A stretch of 64,000 bases of DNA from assembly GCF_014656415.1 (NCBI RefSeq), contig NZ_BNCJ01000003.1, forward strand, positions 172,075 to 236,074. The letters run 5' to 3'. Origin of the DNA: Seohaeicola zhoushanensis. GTDB lineage: Bacteria > Pseudomonadota > Alphaproteobacteria > Rhodobacterales > Rhodobacteraceae. The notes under the pieces are model-generated. The model saw only the letters and a list, made by a program, of their open reading frames with translations, was not told the DNA's origin and ran no database searches. The translations under genes and the position numbers were made by a program. Below are positions 46,168-55,573 of this stretch, in pieces (position 1 is the first letter of the stretch; each line of letters begins with the position of its first letter).

Positions 46168-47714
46168 CCCGCCGCCCCGTAACCGCCGCCGCCCGGCGTT
46201 ATCATGAAGACCTCGTCATCGGGCTGCATCTCGCGCTTGCGGGTATCCTCGACCGCCTCGCCGTTGATCTGGAACACGCCGGGCTTGCCGTCGCCGCCGC
46301 CGAGCAGCCCCTCCGGCCCCGCCACCAGCCGCGAAGGGATGGTGTTCAGCAACCAGGTCCGCCCCGTCCGCATCTTGTAGCCGATCCGCTGGCCATCGCC
46401 GCCCGGCTGCTTGCCTGCCCCGCCGGTGCCATGCGCCAGCTCCTTGCAGGTGAAGGCGATGGGATAGGAGGCCTCGAGCACCTCGACCGGCACCGCCGAA
46501 ACCCCGGTGGGATAGCAGACCGCCGAGATGCCGGGCTTGGTCGCCCGCGCACCCATGCCGCCCGAATAGTTGAACATCGACGAGGTGAAGGGCCGCCCGT
46601 CGCGGTCCTTGCCCTGTATCTGGATGGTCCAGACCGCGCCCGAGCCTTCGGCCACCACGCTCTCGGGCACCACCTGCGCCAGCGCCTTGAGGATCGGGAA
46701 GGGCACATACATGCCCACCACATGCCGCGCGTTCACCGGCGAGGGATACTTGGCGTTGACCACGCAGTCCTCGGGCAGCTTCAGCCGAATCGGCGCCAGG
46801 CTGCCGGCGTTGTTGGGCAGCTCCGGGTTCAGCGAGGAGCGCACCGCGAAGGTCGCATAGGCATGAGTATAGGCCGGCACCACGTTGATCCCCATGGACG
46901 AGGGGCCCGAGGATCCCTCGAAATCGATCAGAATCTCGCCCTTGTCGCTGTCGACCGTCACTGCCGTCTGCAGCGTGATGACCTGCCCGCCCGGCACGTC
47001 GAAGGTCGAACTGCCATGATAGGTGCCGCCCGGCAGCTTGCGGATCGCGTCCCGCGTCGCCTTTTCCGATCGGGTGATGATCTCTTCCGACAGCTCCGAG
47101 ATATCGTCGAGGCCGTAGCGGTCGCAGAGCGCGTTCAGCCGCTCCGAGGCGATCATGCCGGACGAGACCTGCGCCCCGAGGTCACCCATCAGCGCATCGG
47201 GCGTGCGCACGTTGCGGCGGATGATCTGGAACAGCGTCTCGTTCGGGCGGCCTTCCTCGTAAAGCTTCATGGTCGGGATCCAGAGGCCCTCTTCGTGGAT
47301 GTCCCGCGCGCCCGAGCCGATGCCATAGCCGCCGATGTCGGAATGGTGGATGGTCGATCCGGCATAGCCGATGATCCGCTCTCCCCGGAAGATGGGCGAA
47401 AGCACTGTGATGTCGAAGAAATGGCCTGCCGACATCCAGGGATCGTTGGTGATCAGCACGTCGCCGGGCTTCAGGTTCTCGGCGTCGCAATTGTCGAGCA
47501 GGTTGCGCGCGGCGGCGGCAAGCGAGTTGATGTGACCGGGCGTGCCGGTCACCGCCTGAGCCACCATGCGGGCCTTTTCATCGAAAAGCCCGTTCGCCAG
47601 GTCGCCCGCCTCGCGGACGATGGGGCTGAAGGCGATGCGCTGGAGCGCGCGGGCCTGTTCGCTGACGATCCCGATCAGGTTGCTCCAGAGGATTTGCAGT
47701 TCGACGCCGTCCAT
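46164..47714 (-). CDS. Hydantoinase B/oxoprolinase family protein
   Basis: A 516-residue HyuB-type subunit. It contains ITNDPWMSAGHFFDI near 90-104, GPSSMGINVVPAYTHAYATF and GGDGQRIGYKMR, all family hallmarks. With HyuA it forms an ATP-dependent amide hydrolase for hydantoins, 5-oxoproline, N-methylhydantoin or, in acetone/acetophenone carboxylases, a carboxylase. The ATG at 47714 overlaps the hyuA stop in TGATG; GTG at 47717 is an alternative. Which reaction applies cannot be decided from sequence. Confidence 0.9.
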   Translation of the reverse strand: MDGVELQILWSNLIGIVSEQARALQRIAFSPIVREAGDLANGLFDEKARMVAQAVTGTPGHINSLAAAARNLLDNCDAENLKPGDVLITNDPWMSAGHFFDITVLSPIFRGERIIGYAGSTIHHSDIGGYGIGSGARDIHEEGLWIPTMKLYEEGRPNETLFQIIRRNVRTPDALMGDLGAQVSSGMIASERLNALCDRYGLDDISELSEEIITRSEKATRDAIRKLPGGTYHGSSTFDVPGGQVITLQTAVTVDSDKGEILIDFEGSSGPSSMGINVVPAYTHAYATFAVRSSLNPELPNNAGSLAPIRLKLPEDCVVNAKYPSPVNARHVVGMYVPFPILKALAQVVPESVVAEGSGAVWTIQIQGKDRDGRPFTSSMFNYSGGMGARATKPGISAVCYPTGVSAVPVEVLEASYPIAFTCKELAHGTGGAGKQPGGDGQRIGYKMRTGRTWLLNTIPSRLVAGPEGLLGGGDGKPGVFQINGEAVEDTRKREMQPDDEVFMITPGGGGYGAAG

Positions 47715-49789
47715 CACTTCTCTCCCGTCTTTTCGGCCACAAGGCTGCCGCTCTCGTGCTTTGTCACAACCCAGCCCTCCAGGACGAAGATCGTCGTTTC
47801 GCGTTCCTCGATGATCACCGGTCCCATGATGCGGTCGCGGTCGGTGATCGCATTGCGCTGCCAGACCGCGACATCCTGCGCGACGCCCCGGATGTAGACC
47901 GGGCGCGTTTCCTCGCCCCGGCCGCCCTGCCCGCCCTCGCTGCGCGAGGCGGACCGATCCGGCTGCCGCCCCGAGGCGGTGACCAGCCAGTTGACCACCT
48001 CGATCGCCATTCCGTCGAGCTTGAGGCCGTACTGTCGGTGGTATTCCGCTTCGAACAGGCTGGTGATCTCTTCGATGCAGCGGGTCTTGCGCGGGTCCTC
48101 GGGCAGGTCGATGCGCACTTCGGACTGCTGGCCGAGATAGCGCATCTCGACCGCATGGGCGAAGGTATAGTCCTCCTCGCGAATACCGGCCTCGCCCAGC
48201 GCGGTCGAGCCTTCCTCGATCATGCTGTCGAGCATCCGGCCCACCGCGTCCCAGTCGAGGCCCTCCAGCGTCGAGACATGGCTGCGCACCAGGTCCATCT
48301 GCGCCGGGGTCACCAAGGTTCCAAAGGCCGAGAGCACCGAGGCCAACGGCGGATAGATCACCTTGGGGCTCTCGGTCAGTTCGCCGACCATGCAGGCATG
48401 CACCGGCCCGGCGCCGCCGAAGGCCAGCAGCGGCAACCCGCGATAGTCGATGCCGCGCTCGGTGGCATGGGTCCGGGTCGCCCCGGCCATCTGTTCGCAG
48501 ACCACCTCGAAGACCCCCCAGGCCGCCTGTTCGCGCGGCAGGCCGAGTTCCTTGCCCAGCCTGTCATAGGCCGCCTGCGCCCCGGCCAGGTCGAGCTTCA
48601 TGTCGCCGCCCAGGAAGCGATCCGCCGCCAGAACGCCCAGCACAAGGTCGGCGTCGGTGACGCAGGGGTCGGTGCCACCGCGCCCATAGCTGACCGGGCC
48701 GGGCATCGAGCCCGCGCTCTCGGGGCCGATCTTGAGCAGGCCCAGACTGTCGACAGAGGCAATCGAGCCGCCCCCTGCGCCGATCTCGATCATGTCGATC
48801 GAGGGCACGGTGATCGGCATGCCCGACCCCGGCTTGAAGCGATAGCGGCGGTCGACCTCGAAGGTGCCGGTGACCAGCGGTTCATGGTTCTGCACCATGC
48901 AGGCCTTGGCGGTGGTGCCGCCCATGTCGAAGGAAATCAGGTCCGGAATGCCGAAGATGCGCGAGAAGTAGCAGGCCACCAGCGCCCCCGCCGCGGGCCC
49001 GCTCTCGATCATGCGCACCGGCATGGTGCTGGCGCGCTCGGCCCCGATCACCCCGCCGTTGGACAGCATGATCAGCGGCTGTTGCTTGAAGCCGCGCGCC
49101 TTCAGTTCCTCGATCAGCGCGGTCAGGTAGGGCCGCGTGATCGGCACGGTATAGGCGTTGATCGCCACGGTGGAGGCGCGAAGGTATTCGCGCATCTGCG
49201 GCGCGATCACCGACGAGAGCGAGACATAGATCTCGGGCGCCTCCTCGGCGAAGATGCGGCGCACCTCCTCCTCGTTGGCGCCGTTGCGATAGGCGTTCAG
49301 GAAGCAGACCGCCACCGAAACCACGCCCTTGGCGCGGCACTGGGCGATGACCTCGAGCACCTCGTCCCGGTCGACGCCCTTGCCCACGGTGCCGTCGGCG
49401 AAGGTGCGCTCGGCAAGGGTGAAGGTACGTTCCGCCGGGATCAGCGGCTCGGCGAACTCGATCTGCGGGTCATACATGTCGTAACGGTGCTCGTCCCGGA
49501 TGTAGAGCACGTCGCGGAACCCCTCGGTCAGCAGCAGCGCCACCGGCGGGCCTTTGCGCTCGATCAGGGCGTTGGTCACCACCGTGGTGGCATGGACGAC
49601 AACGTCATCGACATCCTGCGGCGCGATGCCGGCGCGGCCGGTGACAAGGTCGACGCCGCGGAAGAACCCTTCGAGCAGGTTGTTGTGCGTCGTCAGCGTC
49701 TTGTCGACATAGCTGCGCCCATCCGAGGCGAGCAGGACGGCATCCGTGAAGGTGCCTCCGATGTCGATGGCTAGGGAATATCGGGTCAT
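47714..49789 (-). CDS. Hydantoinase A/oxoprolinase family protein
   Basis: A 691-residue HyuA-type ATPase subunit. The N-terminal phosphate-binding motif DIGGTFTDAVL is at 9-19, HATTVVTNALIERKG near 66-80, and the ASKHA-like SFDMGGTTAKACMV near 293. It pairs with HyuB to hydrolyse a cyclic amide or related bond at the cost of ATP. The start overlaps the IclR stop as ATGA. No third small subunit, as found in acetone carboxylase, is present. Confidence 0.9.
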   Translation of the reverse strand: MTRYSLAIDIGGTFTDAVLLASDGRSYVDKTLTTHNNLLEGFFRGVDLVTGRAGIAPQDVDDVVVHATTVVTNALIERKGPPVALLLTEGFRDVLYIRDEHRYDMYDPQIEFAEPLIPAERTFTLAERTFADGTVGKGVDRDEVLEVIAQCRAKGVVSVAVCFLNAYRNGANEEEVRRIFAEEAPEIYVSLSSVIAPQMREYLRASTVAINAYTVPITRPYLTALIEELKARGFKQQPLIMLSNGGVIGAERASTMPVRMIESGPAAGALVACYFSRIFGIPDLISFDMGGTTAKACMVQNHEPLVTGTFEVDRRYRFKPGSGMPITVPSIDMIEIGAGGGSIASVDSLGLLKIGPESAGSMPGPVSYGRGGTDPCVTDADLVLGVLAADRFLGGDMKLDLAGAQAAYDRLGKELGLPREQAAWGVFEVVCEQMAGATRTHATERGIDYRGLPLLAFGGAGPVHACMVGELTESPKVIYPPLASVLSAFGTLVTPAQMDLVRSHVSTLEGLDWDAVGRMLDSMIEEGSTALGEAGIREEDYTFAHAVEMRYLGQQSEVRIDLPEDPRKTRCIEEITSLFEAEYHRQYGLKLDGMAIEVVNWLVTASGRQPDRSASRSEGGQGGRGEETRPVYIRGVAQDVAVWQRNAITDRDRIMGPVIIEERETTIFVLEGWVVTKHESGSLVAEKTGEK

Positions 49790-50541
49790 ACGGGGTACTC
49801 CATGCAGCCGAGGTCGGCGGTGATCTCGCGTGCCGCCCTCGTGACGGCGGCCACGAAGGCCTCCGCCGGTTCCGGTTTGATGTCCTGGACCGAGCCGACG
49901 ATGGTGATCGTGGCGGCAAAACGGCCCTCTATGTCGAAGATCGGCGCGGAAATCGCGTTCACGCCGGGCAAGGCTTCCTCCGGCGCCACCGCCCAGCCGG
50001 TCTCGCGCGCCTTGGCGACCTCCTGCGCAAGGCGCTCGGGCAACTCGCCCACGTCGACCTGGGCCAGCAGCTCGGGCCGGCCGAAGGCCAACGCCAGCTT
50101 GCCCTGGGCCGAGGTGCGGAACGGCAGCAGCGCGCCGGGCCGGGTCACGATCTGCACCGGCGTCTCGATGCGCACGATATCCATCACGCGCATGCCCTCG
50201 GGTTCCGGCAGCGACAGCGTCACCGTCTGCCCGATGGCATCGCGCAGCGCCGCCATGATCGGCCGTGCCACGCTGGTCAGTTGCGTCGCATCCGCGATGG
50301 CCTGCCCAAGGTGGAACAGTTTCAGCGTCAGACGGTAGCGTTCGGTCACCGGGTCCTGCCGGACATAGCCCAGCGACACCAGCGTCTGGAGATAGCGGTA
50401 GATCCGCGCCCGCGGCATCTCCAGCGCATTGGCAAGGTCCGTCACCCGCGACGGCTCGGCATGGGTCGCCATTTCCTCGAGGATCCGGAAGGCCGCCACG
50501 GTCGACTGGTTGGTGGTGTTGGAATTGCTCGTGTCGTTCAT
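49786..50541 (-). CDS. IclR family transcriptional regulator inside the operon
   Basis: A 251-residue regulator with a winged helix (VTDLANALEMPRARIYRYLQTLVSLGYVRQD, about 38-68) and an IclR effector domain. It lies between the TRAP permease and hydantoinase genes, one base after the dctM stop, with GGAGG of its ribosome site inside the dctM end. It is thus expressed with its probable targets, giving feedback control. A candidate operator with GTTTCA/TGAAAC arms lies upstream of the operon at 53900-53942. Confidence 0.9.
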   Translation of the reverse strand: MNDTSNSNTTNQSTVAAFRILEEMATHAEPSRVTDLANALEMPRARIYRYLQTLVSLGYVRQDPVTERYRLTLKLFHLGQAIADATQLTSVARPIMAALRDAIGQTVTLSLPEPEGMRVMDIVRIETPVQIVTRPGALLPFRTSAQGKLALAFGRPELLAQVDVGELPERLAQEVAKARETGWAVAPEEALPGVNAISAPIFDIEGRFAATITIVGSVQDIKPEPAEAFVAAVTRAAREITADLGCMEYPV

Positions 50542-50542
50542 G

Positions 50543-51820
50543 TCAGCCTCCGAGAATTGCGGGAAGGGTCAGGGTCAGCGCCGGCACGAAGGCCACCAGC
50601 AGCAGCACCACAAGGCAGATCCCGATCATCGGCAGGATGGCGAGGGCGACGCGCTCGAGCGGTTCCTTGCTGATCGCCGCGACGATGAACAGGCAGAGAC
50701 CGACAGGCGGCGTGATCATCCCGATCATCAGGTTCAGCACCACCATCACCCCGAAATGGACCGAGTTCATTTCCAGCAGCGGATAGACCTCGTTCAGGAT
50801 CGGCATGGCCAGAACCAGCGCCGCCAGCGGTTCGAGGAACAGCCCCAGCACCAGCAGCACGAGGTTCAGCAGGATGATCAGCACCCAGGGCTGTTCGCTG
50901 ATCCCGCGCAGGCCAGCGGCGATCGAGCGCGGAATGTTCTCGATCCCCAAGATGAAGGCCGTCATCGAGGCCATGGCGACAATCAGCATCACCCCGGCGG
51001 TCATGGTGGCGGTGTCGTAGAAGGCCCGCGCGATCTTGCGCCGGTCCAGCGTGCGGTAAAGCAGCCAACCGATCACCAGCGCATAGAGCGCGGCGACGGC
51101 GGCGGCCTCGGTCGGCGTGAAGACCCCGGTGCGGATGCCGCCGACGATGATGACCGGCAGGAACAGCGCGGGCAGCGCCTTGAGCGCCACCTCGCCCCGC
51201 TCCTCGCGCGGCACCATCGGCGGCAGCGGGTGGTCCTCGACGCGGGCGCGCCACAGCGCATAGACGATCAGCAGCCCGCACAGCGCGAAGGCGGGCACGA
51301 TACCGGCCAGGAACAGGTCGGCAATCGAGGTGCTGGTCAGCACACCATACAGGATCAGCGACAGAGAAGGCGGCACCAGCGGCCCGAGGATCGAGCCGGC
51401 GGCGGTCAGCGCGGCGGCATAGGCCGCGCTGTAGCCATCGCGCCGCATCGCCGGGATCATCACCGACCCGATGGCCGAGGCCTCGGCGGTGGCCGCGCCT
51501 GAGACGCCCGAGAACATCATCGAGGCCACCACGTTGACCACGGCCAGCCCGCCGCGCACCCGCCCCACCACCATCTGCGCCAGGCGCACGATCTGGCGCG
51601 TCAGGTCGGCCGAGTTCATCAGGTTCCCGGCAAGGATGAAGAAGGGGATCGTCAGCAGCACGAAGTTGTCGATCCCGGCCAGCATCTTCTGCGGAAAGCC
51701 GATCATCAGGTGCCACTGGTCGTTGACGAAGAGATAGGCGACCGAGGCCAGGCCCAGCGAGAAGGCGACCGGTATGCCGAGGATCAGGCAGAGCACGAAG
51801 GCGACGAGATAGAGCGTCAT
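50543..51820 (-). CDS. TRAP transporter large permease (DctM type)
   Basis: A 425-residue inner-membrane channel protein with about twelve hydrophobic segments, AAGSILGPLVPPSLSLILYG and GGIRTGVFTPTEAAAVAALYA, the DctM signatures. Overlaps the small permease gene as ATGA. Large subunit of the third TRAP system, in the same operon as the hydantoinase genes, so the transported substrate is probably the hydantoinase substrate or its precursor. Confidence 0.93.
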   Translation of the reverse strand: MTLYLVAFVLCLILGIPVAFSLGLASVAYLFVNDQWHLMIGFPQKMLAGIDNFVLLTIPFFILAGNLMNSADLTRQIVRLAQMVVGRVRGGLAVVNVVASMMFSGVSGAATAEASAIGSVMIPAMRRDGYSAAYAAALTAAGSILGPLVPPSLSLILYGVLTSTSIADLFLAGIVPAFALCGLLIVYALWRARVEDHPLPPMVPREERGEVALKALPALFLPVIIVGGIRTGVFTPTEAAAVAALYALVIGWLLYRTLDRRKIARAFYDTATMTAGVMLIVAMASMTAFILGIENIPRSIAAGLRGISEQPWVLIILLNLVLLVLGLFLEPLAALVLAMPILNEVYPLLEMNSVHFGVMVVLNLMIGMITPPVGLCLFIVAAISKEPLERVALAILPMIGICLVVLLLVAFVPALTLTLPAILGG

Positions 51821-52389
51821 TCCACCATCTCCGTGATAACTCGGGCAAAGACCTCGCCCAGCGAGCGGCCGCTGCCGATGGCCACCAGGCAGTTGACGAT
51901 GTCCCCGGCCAGGCGCAGCGACAGCAGCACCATGCCCACGGGCAGCGCGACATAGACCCAGAACCGCCCCGGCGTCGGCGGCGCCTCGGCCCCGAACAGG
52001 CTTTCGAGAATGAACCCCGCCGCCGGAATCGGCGCATTTCCCGCGCGCTCGGCATAGATCCAGCCATACCAGGCGAGCAGCAGGCAGAGCATCAGCGACA
52101 GCCCTGCCCCGAAGATCGCCAGCAACAGGCCCGGCACCCGCGGCAGCGCCTCGGCGAGGAAGCCCAGCGCCGCGATCTCGCCCCGCTCGAAGGCCATGAC
52201 CAGCGCCAGGAAGGCCAGCCAGATCAGCATGTAGCGGCAGACTTCCTCGGCCCAGAGCAGCGAGGCGTTGAAACCGTAGCGCAGCACGATCTGCGTCGTC
52301 ATCAGGACCAGCAGCGCGCCGACCAGCGTGGTCAGAAACCAGCGCAGCACCAGCCGGAAGGGCCTTTGTAGAGACATGGCGGTCGTCAT
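51817..52389 (-). CDS. TRAP transporter small permease (DctQ type)
   Basis: A 190-residue membrane protein with four hydrophobic segments and TTQIVLRYGFNASLLWAEEVCRYMLIWLAF near 30-60, the DctQ signature. ATG 52389 follows AAGGAAC; the in-frame ATG at 52434 lies in a spacer without similarity. A 135-base gap with a GC-rich hairpin separates it from the cupin gene. Confidence 0.92.
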   Translation of the reverse strand: MTTAMSLQRPFRLVLRWFLTTLVGALLVLMTTQIVLRYGFNASLLWAEEVCRYMLIWLAFLALVMAFERGEIAALGFLAEALPRVPGLLLAIFGAGLSLMLCLLLAWYGWIYAERAGNAPIPAAGFILESLFGAEAPPTPGRFWVYVALPVGMVLLSLRLAGDIVNCLVAIGSGRSLGEVFARVITEMVE

Positions 52390-52446
52390 GTCGGGTTCCT
52401 TGCTTCCGCGCCCGGCGCGGAGTTTGGGCCGCAACTCACCCGTGGC

Positions 52447-52464
52447 CCGGCGCTGATACGCCGG
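52447..52464 (-). other. GC-rich hairpin before the third TRAP small permease
   Basis: CCGGCG (52447-52452) pairs with CGCCGG (52459-52464) around CTGATA in the gap between the receptor-cupin pair and the permease genes. Flanking GC pairs can extend the stem. Equivalent in place to hairpins at 37622, 42289 and 57258. Confidence 0.5.
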
Positions 52465-52524
52465 CGCCTGGGCGCTGCGGTTGCAGAAGGGGGAGCGGCA
52501 CGCCCGAAGGATGCCGCCACGGCG

Positions 52525-52893
52525 TCAGGAGAAGTCGTTTTCCTGGTAGGCCGTCAGATGCAGGTAGTCGGCGCGCGGCGGGCCGAAGACGTCGAGGTTC
52601 ACCGCCGTCTCGTCGCCCACCACTTCGCCGCAGTGGACGACGTCCGGAGGAATGCGCACGACCTCGCCTGGCCCGACCTCGACGACATCGTCGCCGATCT
52701 CGAAGCGGACACGCCCCTGCAGGATATAGGCGAGCTGCTCGAAGGGATGGGAATGGGGCTTCTTCTCCATTCCCGGTTCCAGCCAGTTCATCACCATCAG
52801 CGCCCCGTCGCCCCGGAAGGCGGTGCGCGACACGCCCGGCCGCACATCCTCTCGTGGCAGTTCGGTCCAGCGGTAGACGTTGGTCGAGCCCAT
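52525..52893 (-). CDS. Small cupin protein in the TRAP operon
   Basis: A 122-residue single-domain cupin. The metal-binding motif H47-S-H49-P-F-E52 and a second histidine H87 (VVHCGE) are complete. It starts two bases after the receptor gene stop, so it is part of the operon. Small cupins of this kind serve as isomerases, dioxygenases or ligand sensors. Placement directly after a TRAP receptor is unusual. No function can be fixed. Confidence 0.82.
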   Translation of the reverse strand: MGSTNVYRWTELPREDVRPGVSRTAFRGDGALMVMNWLEPGMEKKPHSHPFEQLAYILQGRVRFEIGDDVVEVGPGEVVRIPPDVVHCGEVVGDETAVNLDVFGPPRADYLHLTAYQENDFS

Positions 52894-52895
52894 GC

Positions 52896-53876
52896 TCAGC
52901 CCCCCGTTCCGAAGGCGGCTACGAACTCGGCGATCAGCGGGTCCTTGGCGGTCCACTCGGTGACCACGCCAGCGGTCTTTTCCTTCATCGCGTCCAGATC
53001 CTGCAGGGTGGAGATGGTCACGCCCTTCTCCTTCAGGAAAGCCGCGGTATCGGCTTCCTGCTTGGCCGCCAGCGCATAGGCCTCGGCGGTCGTTTCCTGC
53101 CCGGCGGCGGCAACGGCGGCGCGGTCTTCTTCCGACAGCTTGTCCCAGGCCGCGCCCGACATCATGATGACCCCCGGCCAGAAGTAATGCCCGGTCATCG
53201 TCACCTGCTTGGCCGCGTCGAAAAGGCTTTCCGACTGGATCGACGAGAGGTTGATCTCGACCGCGTCGATGGTCTTGGTCTCGAGCGCCGAATAGACCTC
53301 GCCATAGGCCATGCCAACCGGGTTGACCCCGATGGCCGTCCAGATCGCCTTGTGCAGCGGGATCGGCACGATCCGCGTCTTCAGACCGGCGAAATCGGCG
53401 GTCTTCTCGACCGCGCTGCCCGCCGCCAGGAAGTGGCGCTGACCGGCCTCGACAAAGCCCAGACCCTTGATCGACTTGTCATCCAGCGTCGCCAGCAGGC
53501 GGTTGCCCAGATCCGAGGTCAGCACGCCCGAGAGCTGCTCATAGCTGCTCACCACGAAGGGCAGCTGCAGCGCATCGAAGCCCGCCGCACCCAGCACCAG
53601 CGGCAACGTCGGCGACGAGACCAGCGCGCCGTCGATCAGGCCGATCTGCAGCCCTTCAAGCAGTTCCTTGTCGTCGCCCAGCTGACGGTCGCCATAAACC
53701 TCGATCGCAACGCGCCCGCCGGTCTTCTCGGCAACCTTGCCCGCGAAGATCTCCAGCCCCTGCTGGAAGATGTGCTTGGAAGAGGCCGCGTGGCCCATCT
53801 TGATCGTCACGTCCTGGGCCATGCCGGCAACCGGCAGAACGCAGGCCAGGGCCGCGCTCAGCAGAATTCTTTTCAT
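52896..53876 (-). CDS. TRAP transporter substrate-binding protein (DctP type)
   Basis: A 326-residue periplasmic receptor of the DctP/SiaP branch. ATG 53876 has GGGGAGGATG upstream; signal peptide MKRILLSAALACVLPVAGMA ends before QDVTIKMGHA. The body shows GFVEAGQRHFLA, LKTRIVPIPLHKAIW with the conserved arginine, and AYGEVYSALETKTIDAVE, a strong family signature. First gene of the eight-gene leftward block C operon. Confidence 0.93.
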   Translation of the reverse strand: MKRILLSAALACVLPVAGMAQDVTIKMGHAASSKHIFQQGLEIFAGKVAEKTGGRVAIEVYGDRQLGDDKELLEGLQIGLIDGALVSSPTLPLVLGAAGFDALQLPFVVSSYEQLSGVLTSDLGNRLLATLDDKSIKGLGFVEAGQRHFLAAGSAVEKTADFAGLKTRIVPIPLHKAIWTAIGVNPVGMAYGEVYSALETKTIDAVEINLSSIQSESLFDAAKQVTMTGHYFWPGVIMMSGAAWDKLSEEDRAAVAAAGQETTAEAYALAAKQEADTAAFLKEKGVTISTLQDLDAMKEKTAGVVTEWTAKDPLIAEFVAAFGTGG

Positions 53877-53899
53877 CAGGTCATCCTCCCCGGATTTTT

Positions 53900-53942
53900 C
53901 TTGTTTCACTCTCGATAACAAGTGATACAATATTGAAACAAG
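53900..53942. promoter_or_regulatory. Candidate operator upstream of the third TRAP operon
   Basis: CTTGTTTCA (53900-53908) and TGAAACAAG (53934-53942) are a perfect nine-base inverted repeat 25 bases apart, in an AT-rich patch before the receptor gene. The arms resemble sites bound by some IclR-family proteins, and an IclR gene is in the operon. The rest of the 293-base gap to 54169 shows only an imperfect GC hairpin at about 53970-53995. Confidence 0.45.
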
Positions 53943-54169
53943 GTATTGCGACGAGTCAACAGGACTCTGCCCGGGCGCGTGAAAACGCCGGGCCGCAAGG
54001 CCGTGGAATTCTTCCCGGATGGCACGCGGACAGGGCCTTCCCCGCAGGAAAAGCTGCATGAACGCGGGTATTTCAGGATTTTCGGGCGTCAGAACCGGAC
54101 AGAGCCACGGGGCCAGAACGGCCACAGCGGCACTGGAACTGCGAGAATCAGGAGGCCGAAAACCGCCCT

Positions 54170-54832
54170 TCAGCCGTCCTGATCGGCGCGCAACCGCGGC
54201 CGCGCGGCGAGCACCTGGTCGACACTGGGCGTCGGCAGGTCGAAATAATCGAGCGTCCCGGCATAGCCGTTCCCGCCCATCCGCCCGATTGCGTCGAGCT
54301 TGGCATGGTCGGAATAATACGTCCCGAGGTCGATGACATCCTCGCGAACGTGCGCCATGACGATCCGCCCCAGGATGATCTCGCGCGCCGAGCTGACCGC
54401 GATACCGAGGTAGCGGCGGCACTCGAAAGCCACCGGGGCCTCGGCGATCCTCGGGCAGATCACCCGCTCGCCCGGCGCCGCGGTCAGGCCCGCCATCTCC
54501 AGCTCGTCGACCCCGCGCGGAAAGGCTGCGGCGGTGGCGGCCATCGCCTCGACATTGGCCCGGTCAACGATGTTCACGGTGAAGCACTCGGTCATCCGGA
54601 TGTTGTAGGCAGTGTCCTTGAAGCTGCGGTCCGGCTTGTTCTCGACCCCCAGCGCCAGGATCGGCGGATCGGCCGAGAGGCAATTGAAGAAGGAATAGGG
54701 TGCGGCGTTCACCACGCCTTCGGGCGACACTGTCGTCACCCAGGCGATCGGGCGCGGCACGATGGTGCCGATCATCACCTTGTAAGCCTCACGCGGCGTG
54801 ATCGCCTCGAAATCCAGCGCGTGATGGCTCAT
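54170..54832 (-). CDS. Flavin reductase-like, FMN-binding split barrel protein
   Basis: A 220-residue flavin-binding protein. IGTIVPRPIAWVTTVSPEGVVNAAPYSFFN (21-50) is the signature of the flavin reductase-like family. Members reduce flavin for a partner monooxygenase or act as small oxidoreductases. No monooxygenase gene is in the window, so the partner is either beyond 64,000 or elsewhere. It overlaps the GntR gene as ATGA, so the two form one leftward operon. Confidence 0.87.
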   Translation of the reverse strand: MSHHALDFEAITPREAYKVMIGTIVPRPIAWVTTVSPEGVVNAAPYSFFNCLSADPPILALGVENKPDRSFKDTAYNIRMTECFTVNIVDRANVEAMAATAAAFPRGVDELEMAGLTAAPGERVICPRIAEAPVAFECRRYLGIAVSSAREIILGRIVMAHVREDVIDLGTYYSDHAKLDAIGRMGGNGYAGTLDYFDLPTPSVDQVLAARPRLRADQDG

Positions 54833-55518
54833 TGGACAAGTTCCCTTCCGTAGTGCGACAGGATGGCGCGAATGCTGTCGGGCTGCGCGGCCAGTTCCGC
54901 CCTGCCCTGCACCGCGCCCAGGTGATGCGTCATGATCCCGATGGCCCGCTCTGCCTCGCCGGCCTCGATGGCGTCGATGATCTGCGAGTGCTCGTCCACC
55001 GCGCAGTCCGAGGAATGGCTGCGCGCGTAAAGCGACATGATGAGCGAGCAACGCAGCACCACCTCGGCCACGTAGCGGGCAAGCACCTCGTTCCCGGTCA
55101 ACTCGGCCAGCAGGATGTGGAACTCGCCGGCGAGCCGGATCGAAACCGGCCCGTCGCGGCCCAGGACGCCCTGCTCTTTTTGCACATGAGCGCGCAGCTG
55201 ATCGTATCCACTTTGCGGGATCCGGTCGCAGAGAATCCGGATCACCTCCATCTCGAGAATGCGGCGAACCTCGAAAATCTGCTGTGCTTCTTCCTTGGAA
55301 GGCTCGGCCACAAAGGCCCCCCGGTTGCGTCGGGTGACCACCAAACCCTCGTTCTCGAGCCGCACCAGGGCCTGCCGCACGATGGTCCGACTCACTCCGA
55401 ACTGCTCGCCCACGGTGTCCTCCGGCAGCCGCATTCCCGGCTTAAGAGCCTGTTCTATAATGGCTTTTCGAAGAAGATCGTAGACCGCGGAGGTCAGCGT
55501 GCTCTTGCTGTCGCTCAT
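54829..55518 (-). CDS. GntR family regulator with FCD domain
   Basis: A 229-residue regulator. The winged helix (about 10-70) has LPEDTVGEQFGVSRTIVRQALVRLENEGLV, and the C-terminal all-helical FCD domain contains the metal-type ligands expected around EFHILLAELTGNEVL and the late HHL. I chose ATG 55518 for protein similarity; its ribosome site is weak (CAGGCG). It is divergent from the ABC transporter operon, and two palindromes in the shared gap (55574 and 55625) look like its operators. Confidence 0.9.
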   Translation of the reverse strand: MSDSKSTLTSAVYDLLRKAIIEQALKPGMRLPEDTVGEQFGVSRTIVRQALVRLENEGLVVTRRNRGAFVAEPSKEEAQQIFEVRRILEMEVIRILCDRIPQSGYDQLRAHVQKEQGVLGRDGPVSIRLAGEFHILLAELTGNEVLARYVAEVVLRCSLIMSLYARSHSSDCAVDEHSQIIDAIEAGEAERAIGIMTHHLGAVQGRAELAAQPDSIRAILSHYGRELVQ

Positions 55519-55573
55519 ATCTATTCGCCTGATTTCATTGCACCCCTCATATCGCACGCAGTTTTTTCCGTCA

